A stretch of 40,301 nt of DNA from Myxococcales bacterium SG8_38 (GCA_001303415.1 LJTN01000030.1:1-40301), one strand, 5' to 3'; positions 18,083-26,664 are shown, counted from the first letter of the stretch. Numbers and translations are program-made. Notes: generated from the letters alone by a model not told the origin.

Positions 18083-18757
18083 ATGCGAATACCGCTCGTT
18101 AGTCTCTTGGTGAAGAGCCCGGTTCCACAAGTGAATCAGATGATGCACCGCGTCGAGGCCTGCGCCGCGCGCGTTCCTGAGCTCATCGACCGGCTCATCA
18201 AAAACGATTACGCCGCAGTGGAACAGATCGCCGAGGAGATCAGTCGACTCGAGAGCGAAGCCGACGACATCAAAGACGCAATCCGCTTGAGAATCCCCGT
18301 CAGGCTGTTCCTCCCGGTCGATCGACGAGACCTGCTCCGGTTGATCAGCCAGATCGATGGGATCGCTGATTGTGCGGAGGATGTAGCCGTCTTGCTCACG
18401 CTGCGGCGCTTGGAAGTTCCCGACCGCCTGAAACCGATCCTCCCCACGTTCGTCGACCGAGTCACCGAAGTTCTTCGCGCTTCCCGCGCCCTAATGGACG
18501 CGTACGAAGAGCTGGTCACTGCGAGCTTCGGTGGGAAAGCCGCCGAGAGAGTGCTTGCCGAAATCCGAAATGTAGAGCACCTCGAGCACGAGGCAGACAA
18601 GCTCCAGAGCCAGTGCGCCAAAGCGCTCTTCAGCGTAGACGATGATTTGTCCGCCGCATCGGTCTTCATATGGACGAAGGTCTTGACCAAGATCGGCGAC
18701 ATGGCGAATCACGCCAAACACATCGCAGACCAGTTTCGTTTGTTCGTGGCCTCTTAG
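18083..18757 (+). CDS. DUF47/TIGR00153 family PhoU-like protein
   Basis: 224 residues. The frame is open 93 codons upstream through the sigma-54 remnant, but the family starts at MRIPLVSLL, which has GGGGTG just upstream. All-helical, with ESEADDIKDAIR and EHEADKLQSQ repeats typical of the two three-helix bundles of PhoU-like proteins; the acidic E-x-E-A-D motifs bind metal in relatives. Members usually sit next to a Pit phosphate transporter and modulate it. No pit gene is present here, so the partner must be elsewhere or the role differs. Confidence 0.85.
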   Translation: MRIPLVSLLVKSPVPQVNQMMHRVEACAARVPELIDRLIKNDYAAVEQIAEEISRLESEADDIKDAIRLRIPVRLFLPVDRRDLLRLISQIDGIADCAEDVAVLLTLRRLEVPDRLKPILPTFVDRVTEVLRASRALMDAYEELVTASFGGKAAERVLAEIRNVEHLEHEADKLQSQCAKALFSVDDDLSAASVFIWTKVLTKIGDMANHAKHIADQFRLFVAS

Positions 18758-18831
18758 CCTGGCACCCCCCATCGTCGAACCCAGGTCACTTCGATCGGCA
18801 AAGCGAGATTCTCGAACAGAAGCGTCGCGAG

Positions 18832-19036
18832 GAATCGCCTGGCGAGCTCTTGCTTCACGGGCTTCGATAAGCGGCGTTCGGCCAACGGGTACAAGATCCT
18901 GTCAAACGAACCGGCGTAGCTCGTCGCGTTCGCAAGGTTGTGGTTGGCATCGGACATGTTCGACCCATGCTTCCATGGCGTCGAGAGTCTTCTCGATGGT
19001 TCGATGCTCGCTCATCAGGAGTTCGATGGCTTTCAT
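18832..19036 (-). pseudogene. Hemerythrin (HHE) domain gene with internal deletion
   Basis: From ATG 19036 the frame reads MKAIELLMSEHRTIEKTLDA, the start of an HHE protein with His11 as first iron ligand, and stops at TGA 18902-18904 after 44 codons. A different frame then gives DRILYPLAERRLS and VKQELARRF, which matches the end of the same fold. The ~60-70 residues between, holding the other iron ligands, are absent. The two parts meet near 18904, out of frame. The product cannot bind a di-iron centre, so this is a broken gene. Intact HHE proteins sense or buffer oxygen, NO or iron. Confidence 0.7.
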
Positions 19037-19126
19037 CTAGACCTTCCCATTCTTCGCATTGGCGCACGCCCCCCGGAGCGTCTGAATTTGCAAGTCCCGG
19101 GAAGAGCACGTAGGAGCAAGGGTGTG

Positions 19127-20746
19127 ATGTCTTTCGTTGCAGCATTGTTGTTGCTGCTAATCGCGGCCCCGGCATGCAGCAACGGGAGCAGAGACGGAAA
19201 CACACCCGACGCCGGCGAGCGACCCAACATCGTGTGGATTGTCGCCGAGGACATGAGCTTCGAGATTGCAGCCCTCGGTGATCCGGTGGCGCGAACTCCA
19301 AACATCGATCGCCTCGCGGCCGAAGGCGTTACGTACACCAACGCGTTTGCAACTTCCGGGGTTTGCGCGCCGAGCCGCGCGGCGCTCATCACCGGCCAGT
19401 ACGCCACCTCGATCGGCGCTCATCACATGCGGAGCTTGGATGGCGGCTACCAACCCGTCCCGCCGCCCGAGGTCAAGACGTTCACCGAGTACTTGAGAGC
19501 TGCGGGTTACTACACGAGCAACCAAACGAAGCTCGACTACCAATTCAGCGGTATCTTCACGGATGCCCCAATTACGAATTGGGACGAGCCGAATGGCTTG
19601 TGGCACGGAAGGGACCCGGAACAGCCGTTTTTCGCGTACATCACGATCTTCGATACACACGAAAGCTGGCTCCTCGGCGACAACTCGACGAGCGTTACCG
19701 ACCCCACCGCTGTCACCGTGCCCCCGTACTACCCGGACACTCCTCTGGTTCGAGCCGACTTTGCCCGCCACTACGACAACGTGGAGGCGATGGACGCCAC
19801 GGTCGGCATGGTCCTCGACATGCTCGAGGAAGGGGGAGTGCTCGAACAGACGCTGGTGATGTTCTTCCCGGACAACGGGCGCGGCTTTCCTCGTGACAAG
19901 CGCTGGGTTTACGACGGCGGGATTCACGAGCCCTTGATCGTTCGCTGGCCAAACCAGCAGCAAGGGGGGACGCAATCCTCCGAGCTCGTCAGCTTCATCG
20001 ACTTTGCCCCGACCACACTCGCCCTCGCCGGCGTCGATGTTCCAGATCACATGCGGGGCCGGGTTTTTCTCGGCCCGAGGAGCGAGCCGGAGCCACGATA
20101 CGTATACGCACAGGCCGATCGGATGGACGAAGCGCCAGATCGGATTCGGGCGGTACGCGACAGGCGTTACAAGTACATTCGCAACTACCAACCCGACACT
20201 CCGTATGGGCAATCGATCGCCTTTCGCAACCAATTGGCGACGATGCAGGAGATGTACCGACTCGAGAACGAAGGTGCGCTCGATCCTCCCGCCGATTGGT
20301 ATTTCCGCCAGACCAAGCCCCTCGAGGAGCTCTACGACACGGAAAACGATCCGTTCGAGCTCACGAATCTGGCGGACGAGCCGTACCTCCGCGGCGTACT
20401 GGAGCAAATGCGCGATGCAAACGACGCGTGGGTCGAAAGAACGGGAGATCTCGGCAGCATTCCCGAAGCCGAGCTTGCCGAGCAGTATTGGCCCAATGGT
20501 GTGCAACCCGTGACACCGGCACCTGCGCTCTCAGCGAGGCCCAACTCCAATGGAACGATCGAGGTCACCATCCAAGCAGTCGAAGGTGCTTCCATCGCCT
20601 ACATGCTCGGCGAGGTCCTGGACGACGCACGTTGGAAGCTTTACGTCGAGCCGTTCGTCGTTCCGATCGGTACCCTCGTGCGTGCAAGGGCAGCCCGCTA
20701 CGGCTGGGCGGAGAGTGACGAGGTCAGCCTCCGCGCGGGTCAGTGA
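19127..20746 (+). CDS. Exported sulfatase with C-terminal chitobiase-like domain
   Basis: 539 residues from ATG 19127 (GTG 19124 is equally possible; AGGAG lies at 19112-19116). Signal peptide ends APAC, a possible lipoprotein site. The sulfatase signature CAPSRAALITG places the formylglycine precursor at Cys80; NIVWIVAED supplies metal-binding acids and FFPDNG is the second metal motif. This Cys-type site needs a formylglycine-generating enzyme, not in this window. Residues ~460-539 (PALSARPNSNG...LYVEPFVVPIGTLVRARA) match the small C-terminal domain of chitobiase-type enzymes. The family cleaves sulfate esters, probably from polysaccharide. Confidence 0.88.
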   Translation: MSFVAALLLLLIAAPACSNGSRDGNTPDAGERPNIVWIVAEDMSFEIAALGDPVARTPNIDRLAAEGVTYTNAFATSGVCAPSRAALITGQYATSIGAHHMRSLDGGYQPVPPPEVKTFTEYLRAAGYYTSNQTKLDYQFSGIFTDAPITNWDEPNGLWHGRDPEQPFFAYITIFDTHESWLLGDNSTSVTDPTAVTVPPYYPDTPLVRADFARHYDNVEAMDATVGMVLDMLEEGGVLEQTLVMFFPDNGRGFPRDKRWVYDGGIHEPLIVRWPNQQQGGTQSSELVSFIDFAPTTLALAGVDVPDHMRGRVFLGPRSEPEPRYVYAQADRMDEAPDRIRAVRDRRYKYIRNYQPDTPYGQSIAFRNQLATMQEMYRLENEGALDPPADWYFRQTKPLEELYDTENDPFELTNLADEPYLRGVLEQMRDANDAWVERTGDLGSIPEAELAEQYWPNGVQPVTPAPALSARPNSNGTIEVTIQAVEGASIAYMLGEVLDDARWKLYVEPFVVPIGTLVRARAARYGWAESDEVSLRAGQ

Positions 20747-20942
20747 CAAAAGCGAGCTCCCATGGACCTCGGCGCCAGCGCTCGTGGAGAAGGCCGCACG
20801 CGGTACTGCGAAAACGTATCCTGCCGGAGACAGTATCCGCGCGGAGCTTGCCCGGATTGGCGGGCTCAAGTACATCGTCTCTCCGAACAGCTGGACAGTA
20901 CCCGCGCTCGATCGTAGGTCGCGCTGAAAAGAAAGGGCCGGT

Positions 20943-21863
20943 ATGAAGCACTACCTGATGCACGGGGCATGGCTCACATTGGGCGTCGTTGCACTTCTCC
21001 CGCGCGCAGCCGTCGCCCAAGATGCGAGCCCGGAGAGCGCCGTCGTGGGCGATTCCGTTTCCGCCCCTGGGGACGCGTCGAACGCCGATAGGGGAGACGG
21101 GACCGAGTGGACCTATCCGAAGAGCTATTCGCCGCGTCCGCTCACGCTGCAGAAGGGGATGATCCGCGCGAACGGCATTTTCACGACCTGGGATGACGGC
21201 GTCGATACCATCTTCGGGATGACGCTTGGCGGTGCCATCGGTGTGACCGATGACTTGGAGCTCGGCATCGACAACTATCGCGTCGGATCTTCGCTGCAAC
21301 AGAGGTACGAAGGGTTGGTCGCTGTCGTCTTTGCACCGGACGCGGGTTTCGGCGACATCCCAGTGTACGGACGATATCGCTTCTTGCACCGCGATAAGCT
21401 CGACTTTGCAGGCGACCTGATCTTCGTCATCCCGAGCAATACGTCATTCGCGCTCGAGGGAGCCTTTCCGCTCCGCGTCAAACCGAACGACAGGCTCTCC
21501 ATTGATACCGGGGTCGAAGTGCGCGGGACGTTTGGTTCCAGCAAACGCGCGGATGTCCGAATTCCAGCCATCGTCAATTACAATATTTCCGAGCGGGCCT
21601 TCATCAGCGGAGAGACCGGGGTGTGGTTCGTCAACTTGGGCAAGAACTTCGACACCGCGACCGCGGATAGCGAAGGAATCGACATACCCGTTGGCTTCCG
21701 CGCCGGCGGCACGTGGAAAAAAGAGGACAAGCATCTCATCGACCTCTTTGCCGGGTTTGCGTTTCCGGCTCTGATCGAAGCCGGAACGAGCCGCAAGACC
21801 ATCGACTTTGGCATCTGGGACATCTTCGTCGGCGTCGCGTTCCACACGCGCCCACTCTTCTAG
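20943..21863 (+). CDS. Outer-membrane beta-barrel protein
   Basis: 306 residues with a signal peptide ending AVAQ (residue ~26). After an acidic, Ser/Ala/Asp-rich linker (27-55) the rest is amphipathic beta strands with many Gly-aromatic pairs and ends in Phe (TRPLF), as expected for an outer-membrane barrel. Some 12-14 strands would fit. It lies upstream of the multihaem cytochrome cluster on the same strand, 167 bp from the 8-haem gene, so a shared role is possible but not shown. No transport family is recognisable. Confidence 0.65.
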   Translation: MKHYLMHGAWLTLGVVALLPRAAVAQDASPESAVVGDSVSAPGDASNADRGDGTEWTYPKSYSPRPLTLQKGMIRANGIFTTWDDGVDTIFGMTLGGAIGVTDDLELGIDNYRVGSSLQQRYEGLVAVVFAPDAGFGDIPVYGRYRFLHRDKLDFAGDLIFVIPSNTSFALEGAFPLRVKPNDRLSIDTGVEVRGTFGSSKRADVRIPAIVNYNISERAFISGETGVWFVNLGKNFDTATADSEGIDIPVGFRAGGTWKKEDKHLIDLFAGFAFPALIEAGTSRKTIDFGIWDIFVGVAFHTRPLF

Positions 21864-22030
21864 CGTCCGGATATCCTTGGTCGCTAGCGCGAAATGCCCG
21901 GCAATGAGGCACGTCCCTCCACCGGAGACTCCGGCAGGTAGCTGCCCTGCGCCGCCAGCATGCTCAGGTGTAGTCGAAATTACCTTCGCACTGCGCACAC
22001 CGGCGCCCCAGGCTATATTTTCTAGAAGGT

Positions 22031-22741
22031 ATGGCTTACTTGGAGGGATGGCGGAATGGCTCGAAGCGAGCAGCAGGCCTGGGTTGCATCGCCCTCCTCG
22101 GCTTCACGTGCGACACGGGGACGAATCACGATCGGATCGCCGTACGGCAGTCCGATTGCTTGGTATGCCACGAAGCCGACTTTCAGCAGGCGCTCAACCC
22201 GCCTCATGACGCCTTCCCTACGACGTGTGGAACCTGTCACGGAAACGAGGCATGGTCGCCCGCGAGCTTCGAGCACGCGTGGCCGCTGACCGGTGCGCAC
22301 GGGGAGCTCGCCTGCAACACATGTCACGCGGGCGATCCCCCGGTTTACGCGGGAACACCGACCGTATGCGTGGGCTGTCACCAGGACGACTACGACGCGA
22401 GCCCGTTTCCGGGTCATTCGGACTTTCCAACCACCTGCCAGAACTGCCACACCACGACGGCTTGGACGCCTGCAACGGGGGGTACGCATCCCGAGAGCGA
22501 GTTTCCGATCCAGAGCGGTCCGCACTCGACCTATCGAGATGACTGCGTGTCCTGTCACAATCCGGATCTAGGCTCCCCCGTCGACGGCGAGAATGCCGAC
22601 TGCGTCGGGTGCCATGACGGCCAGCACACCAGGGCACGGATGGATCCCAAGCACGACGAAGTCGCGGGTTATCCGACCGGTGACGCGGGCCCGAATTTCT
22701 GCCTCGAATGCCATGCGGATGGCCTCAACCGCGATGACTAG
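22031..22741 (+). CDS. Octahaem c-type cytochrome, exported
   Basis: 236 residues with eight CXXCH haem sites: CLVCH, CGTCH, CNTCH, CVGCH, CQNCH, CVSCH, CVGCH, CLECH. A short hydrophobic N-terminus (AAGLGCIALLGFTC) acts as signal peptide, possibly for a lipoprotein. It carries the module F-x-H-x-W-P-L-T-G-A-H before CNTCH that recurs in the 20- and 10-haem proteins at 25027 and 26661, so they share ancestry. AGAAGG lies very close to the ATG, with TATATT ~10 bases further up. Its stop shares the bases CTAG with the stop of the convergent flavoprotein gene. Likely a periplasmic or outer-membrane electron carrier. Confidence 0.9.
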   Translation: MAYLEGWRNGSKRAAGLGCIALLGFTCDTGTNHDRIAVRQSDCLVCHEADFQQALNPPHDAFPTTCGTCHGNEAWSPASFEHAWPLTGAHGELACNTCHAGDPPVYAGTPTVCVGCHQDDYDASPFPGHSDFPTTCQNCHTTTAWTPATGGTHPESEFPIQSGPHSTYRDDCVSCHNPDLGSPVDGENADCVGCHDGQHTRARMDPKHDEVAGYPTGDAGPNFCLECHADGLNRDD

Positions 22742-24054
22742 GCCTCTCCGTACTTCGTCACGATTTCGATCCCGATGCCCTGAAGGAGATCGGTAGGCGC
22801 CGTGCCGCCGATCTGCACGACCACGCTGTCGTTTTGTATCGCGAGGGCGTCCCCCGAGGAACGGCGCAACCGAACTTGATGATCGAGGATTTCCTCGACC
22901 TCCGTTTCCATCAGCGCCGTCAACCGGCCGACTTCGATCTCCCGCTCGACCCGCTTGCGGACCGGCTGGCGACACCGGGCAAAGCTCTTCTTTCGATAGC
23001 TGATCGTTGCCGAGGCGCACTCTCCTTGGTCGATCAAGGCGAAAGCCGACTCCACGGCGGCATTCCCTCCACCGACCACCAGGACGTGTTGGTTTCGAAA
23101 GACCTCGGGCTCGATCACGCGGTAGACCACTTTGCCCCGCTCCTCGCCGGGCACGCCGAGCTTGCGTGGTGAGCCTCGACGCCCGAGCGCGAGAATCACG
23201 TTGGCGGCTCGAAACACTCCGGCCGTGGAATGCACCAACCATGTCCGATCCTGTGCAGGCTCGATCTTTTCCACCAGCTCTCCAACCGCGACCCGAAGGC
23301 CGGTCTTTTCGCGAATGTCTTCCCAAAGCGTGACCAGCTCCTCCTTGCTCATCTTTCGCTTGGAGACCCGTCCATACATCGGAAAGTCGAGAGCGCCGGT
23401 CATCACCACTTTGGCGCGCGGGTAGTGCGTGATAGTTCCCCCGAACGCCTCCCGCTCGAGGAGCAGCACGCGTAGCCCGGCCTCCATCAAGCGTAACGTC
23501 GCGCTCGTTCCTGCGGGTCCTGCGCCGACAACCAAAGCATCGAGGCACTCACCGGGCCCTCTTCGATCCCCGGCCACGATGTGATCGGCTGCCTGGCGTC
23601 CTTGCGAGACGGCATTGCGGATGAGGCCCATGCCGCCAAGCTCGCCGACGATGTAGACGCCGGGTTGGTTGGTTTGAAAGCTCGGATCGACTTGCGGAAG
23701 CTCGAGGCCGCGCTTGGCCGTTCCAAACACGAGGGTGATGGCCTGCACGGGACAGGCTGCAGCGCAGGCGCCATGTCCGATGCAGCCGAGCGGGTTGGTC
23801 AACGTGCCGCGTCCACTGACCACCGTCAGGACGCTTTTCTCGGGGCACGCATACACGCACGCGCCTGATCCGATACACCGGATGGGGTCGATCCGCGGGT
23901 GAATGCTCGCCGGAACGATCTCACCACCGATGGCGAGGAGCTCCTCGAGCTCCTTTCGCCCCGTTTCGGTTCGGGTCTGCTCCCTTCTGCGCCACAGGAG
24001 GCTCAGCGCCCACGCGGCGGTCACGACAAGGCCGAGCGCAAGCCAGACATTCAT
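22738..24054 (-). CDS. Membrane-anchored FAD/NAD(P) oxidoreductase with two ferredoxin-like motifs
   Basis: 438 residues from ATG 24054. Residues 2-20 are a transmembrane helix followed by RRR, which puts the rest in the cytoplasm. Two ferredoxin-type motifs follow, C60-IG-S63-GA-C66-VYA-C70-P and C91-IG-H94-GA-C97-AAA-C101-P; each has Ser or His where the second cysteine of a [4Fe-4S] motif would be. Then a thioredoxin-reductase-like part: FAD loop GAGPAG (177-182), a second dinucleotide loop GGGNAA, and GELGGMGLIRNA. No CxxC active site is visible, so disulfide reduction is unlikely. Divergent from the b-type gene and likely its electron donor (inference). Confidence 0.85.
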   Translation of the reverse strand: MNVWLALGLVVTAAWALSLLWRRREQTRTETGRKELEELLAIGGEIVPASIHPRIDPIRCIGSGACVYACPEKSVLTVVSGRGTLTNPLGCIGHGACAAACPVQAITLVFGTAKRGLELPQVDPSFQTNQPGVYIVGELGGMGLIRNAVSQGRQAADHIVAGDRRGPGECLDALVVGAGPAGTSATLRLMEAGLRVLLLEREAFGGTITHYPRAKVVMTGALDFPMYGRVSKRKMSKEELVTLWEDIREKTGLRVAVGELVEKIEPAQDRTWLVHSTAGVFRAANVILALGRRGSPRKLGVPGEERGKVVYRVIEPEVFRNQHVLVVGGGNAAVESAFALIDQGECASATISYRKKSFARCRQPVRKRVEREIEVGRLTALMETEVEEILDHQVRLRRSSGDALAIQNDSVVVQIGGTAPTDLLQGIGIEIVTKYGEA

Positions 24055-24067
24055 ATTTTTGGCCCTT

Positions 24068-24096
24068 TTGTGTGAAAGTTGGCCTCCTGGTATCCT
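24068..24096 (+). promoter_or_regulatory. Candidate sigma-70-type promoter for the cytochrome operon
   Basis: TTGTGT (24068-24073) and TATCCT (24091-24096) are 17 bases apart in the divergent gap before the operon start, giving a leader of about 40 bases. Both boxes are imperfect matches to the consensus. Confidence 0.3.
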
Positions 24097-24145
24097 CCGA
24101 CCATACCCTGAATCGAGGCGGGGGGCCGTTCGGCTGGGGGGAATC

Positions 24146-25027
24146 GTGGATCGAGGTGCCAAAGGAAGACCTGGCGGTCGCACTGCACGCGTCGTGCTCT
24201 TGGTCTTGCTGCTGCTGTCTGTGCTCGCATATGGCCTATGGCGTCTCGGAGAGGACTTCTACCTCGCTGATCTGCAGTCCAGAGTCGAGCACGAGGCATA
24301 CGAGTCGCTGCGTCCCGGTGGTCTGATCGGACACGGCTACGGGATCGTTGGAACGATCCTCATCCTCACCAATCTACTCTACCTGGCGCGCCGCCGGTTC
24401 GCACGGTGGCACCTGGGGTCGATGGCAGCCTGGCTCAACCTCCATGTGCTCACGGGCCTCGTCGGCACTTTGCTCATCGTCTTTCATTCCGCGTTCCAGT
24501 TTCGGACCCCCATCGCGCTGGTGACGGCCATCAGCTTGGGGATCGTGGTGGTGACAGGGATCGTGGGCAGATACCTGTACGCGTTGACGCCCCGCCCCGA
24601 TCGCGCGGTGCTCGAGCAGGCGCTCGCATCGCTCGACGAGCTTGCTCCCGGTTGTAGGGCTCGCGTGCATCACGCTCTCGCGATTCACCAAGTCACCCGC
24701 ATCGACGCGCACCAGTGGCTGCTCGCCAAGCTCGCAGCGGTCCCAAAGTGGGTCCGTGAAGCGCGGTCCCGCGGTTTTCTGGTGAGCTACGTCATCGAAG
24801 ATGCTCCTGTGGCGGCGCCCCTTGGCCGCCAGGAGCGCCGACGCTTTCGAAAAGCAAAACGGGCGGTACGAAAGTACGCCACACGTGAGGTCGTGTCCGT
24901 TGGCGCCTCTTCGCTACTTCAATCGTGGCGGGGCTTTCATCGACTGCTCGCCCTCATCTTGGTCTTGTTGGTGCCCATCCACATCGCGGTGGCATGGGTC
25001 TATGGGTATCGCTGGATCTTCTCTTGA
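24146..25027 (+). CDS. Membrane b-type cytochrome with ferric-reductase-like HX13H helices
   Basis: 293 residues from GTG 24146, which has GGGGGG just upstream; the longer frame overlaps the divergent gene and is not needed. About five transmembrane helices: 16-34, 61-81, 97-118, 123-145, 266-290. Two of them carry histidines exactly 13 residues apart, His100/His114 and His265/His279, the bis-haem b arrangement of ferric reductases, NADPH oxidases and STEAP proteins. A soluble helical stretch of ~115 residues separates helices 4 and 5. No flavin domain is present; the divergent flavoprotein may supply it. Its TGA overlaps the next ATG (TGATG). First gene of the operon. Confidence 0.75.
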   Translation: MDRGAKGRPGGRTARVVLLVLLLLSVLAYGLWRLGEDFYLADLQSRVEHEAYESLRPGGLIGHGYGIVGTILILTNLLYLARRRFARWHLGSMAAWLNLHVLTGLVGTLLIVFHSAFQFRTPIALVTAISLGIVVVTGIVGRYLYALTPRPDRAVLEQALASLDELAPGCRARVHHALAIHQVTRIDAHQWLLAKLAAVPKWVREARSRGFLVSYVIEDAPVAAPLGRQERRRFRKAKRAVRKYATREVVSVGASSLLQSWRGFHRLLALILVLLVPIHIAVAWVYGYRWIFS

Positions 25028-26664
25028 TGAGCAGCCGCAGCAAAGCCCTGGCAATTCTGGCCTGCTGCATGCTGGTCGCAGCGCTCGCAGGAGCGCTCAG
25101 GCCCCGACAAAGCGGCGCTCAGTTCCTCTCTCCGGGCAAGCTCAGCAGTGACCATGCCGATCTCGAGGGGGATGCAAACTGCAGCCAGTGCCACTCCACG
25201 GGAAGGCGAATCGACACCGACGCGTGTCTTTCGTGCCACGACGACCTCGCCGCCCGCATCCGCCAGCGCGCCGGTCTTCATGGCCGCGAGTATCGAGACG
25301 AGCCATGCGGTCGCTGCCACGTCGAGCATCTCGGACGAAACGCTCTGCTCGTGCGCTGGCCGGGCGGCGGGCAAGCCCGGTTCGATCACCGTCTGTCCGG
25401 CTGGCCGCTCAAAGGCGCCCATGCCTCGGTACGGTGCGAGGAGTGCCACGATCGGAAGAATCGCCGCGGCCATGAGACGTTTCTCGGGCTCGACACCGAC
25501 TGCGTGTCCTGCCACGAGGACCCGCATGAGGGCCGCTTTGCCGGCGCGGAATGCACGTCGTGTCACAACGAAACCGACTGGAGCCAAGTCACCAATGCTC
25601 GCCAGAATCACCCCGGTCTGAGCCTCGCTGGAGGTCACGCCCGAACGAAATGCGAGGCGTGCCACGATCAAGGGAATGCCGTCGCCCCCAGCGCCGGATC
25701 GGAATGCGTAGCCTGCCATGCGCAAGTGCACGACGCGAGCTTCGGAGACCGATGCGAGAACTGCCATGCAGGCATCCGTTGGTTCGGGCTGCCTCGGCGA
25801 ATCGGTCTACGTGCGCATCCGATGACGGAGTTCCCTTTGGAGGGGTTGCACGCCGAGGTGCCGTGCAACCGTTGCCATCTTCCGAAGATGCCCGTGGCCC
25901 GGCGCTACCGCGGACTGAAGTTTTCCTCATGCACCGACTGCCACCGTGACGTACATCGAGGCGAGTTTGGTTCCACGGACTGCTCGACCTGCCATGACGA
26001 GCACGGCTTCTGGCCCACCCTCTTTTCCGTCTCTCAGCACCAGCGCACGGATTTTCCACTCGAGGGAAAGCACCAGGCGGTTCCGTGTAGCGCATGTCAC
26101 GGACCCAAGCGGCCAAGACACGACCTGCGCGTGCAGACCAGGCAGTGCGCCGATTGTCACGAAAACCCGCACGGGGACCAGTTCGCGCGGGAGATGGCGG
26201 AAGGAGGCTGTGCGAGCTGCCATTCGTCGAGCGGGTGGGACGCGCCCAAGATCGACCACAGCTCCTGGCCGCTGACCGGCGCCCATGCCGAGGCATCGTG
26301 CGACTCTTGTCATCGTCCGTCTCCGGATGACCGCATGCGTGGCGGTGGAGCAACTTACCGGGGCGCTCCACGCGAATGCGCAGGTTGTCACACCGATGCG
26401 CATGCCGGTCAGTTCCGGCTCTCGGAGCCAACTCGCGAATGCGACGTATGTCACGTGACCGAGTCCTTCGACATCGAGTCTTTCGACCATGGAGCTCTGG
26501 CGGACTACCCCTTGGAGGGAGTGCATGCCGAGCTCGAGTGCGGTGCCTGTCATCGCCGGGAACGCCTCCGCGATCGCTCCAAGGTCGTCCGATATCGCCT
26601 TGGCTACCGAGATTGCGCCGACTGCCACGCCAATCCGCATGCACGAAGAAAGGGGGCACGGTGA
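25027..26664 (+). CDS. 20-haem c-type cytochrome, exported
   Basis: 545 residues with 20 CXXCH sites, about one per 27 residues. Signal peptide with hydrophobic core LAILACCMLVAALAGAL. The body is built of recurring modules in which an upstream His and the phrase [FWY]-P-L-x-G-x-H-A precede a CXXCH, followed by CXXCH-x-D-x-H and another CXXCH; examples are WPLKGAHASVRCEECH, FPLEGLHAEVPCNRCH, WPLTGAHAEASCDSCH and YPLEGVHAELECGACH. The His in G-x-H may be a distal haem ligand (inference). Starts in TGATG with the previous stop and overlaps the next gene by 4 bp. Likely a periplasmic electron wire between the b-type protein and the outer membrane. Confidence 0.93.
   Translation: MSSRSKALAILACCMLVAALAGALRPRQSGAQFLSPGKLSSDHADLEGDANCSQCHSTGRRIDTDACLSCHDDLAARIRQRAGLHGREYRDEPCGRCHVEHLGRNALLVRWPGGGQARFDHRLSGWPLKGAHASVRCEECHDRKNRRGHETFLGLDTDCVSCHEDPHEGRFAGAECTSCHNETDWSQVTNARQNHPGLSLAGGHARTKCEACHDQGNAVAPSAGSECVACHAQVHDASFGDRCENCHAGIRWFGLPRRIGLRAHPMTEFPLEGLHAEVPCNRCHLPKMPVARRYRGLKFSSCTDCHRDVHRGEFGSTDCSTCHDEHGFWPTLFSVSQHQRTDFPLEGKHQAVPCSACHGPKRPRHDLRVQTRQCADCHENPHGDQFAREMAEGGCASCHSSSGWDAPKIDHSSWPLTGAHAEASCDSCHRPSPDDRMRGGGATYRGAPRECAGCHTDAHAGQFRLSEPTRECDVCHVTESFDIESFDHGALADYPLEGVHAELECGACHRRERLRDRSKVVRYRLGYRDCADCHANPHARRKGAR

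Noticed and set aside
19157..20506. 449-codon minus-strand frame opposite the sulfatase
   Set aside because: The sense strand carries the sulfatase motifs; the antisense product matches nothing.
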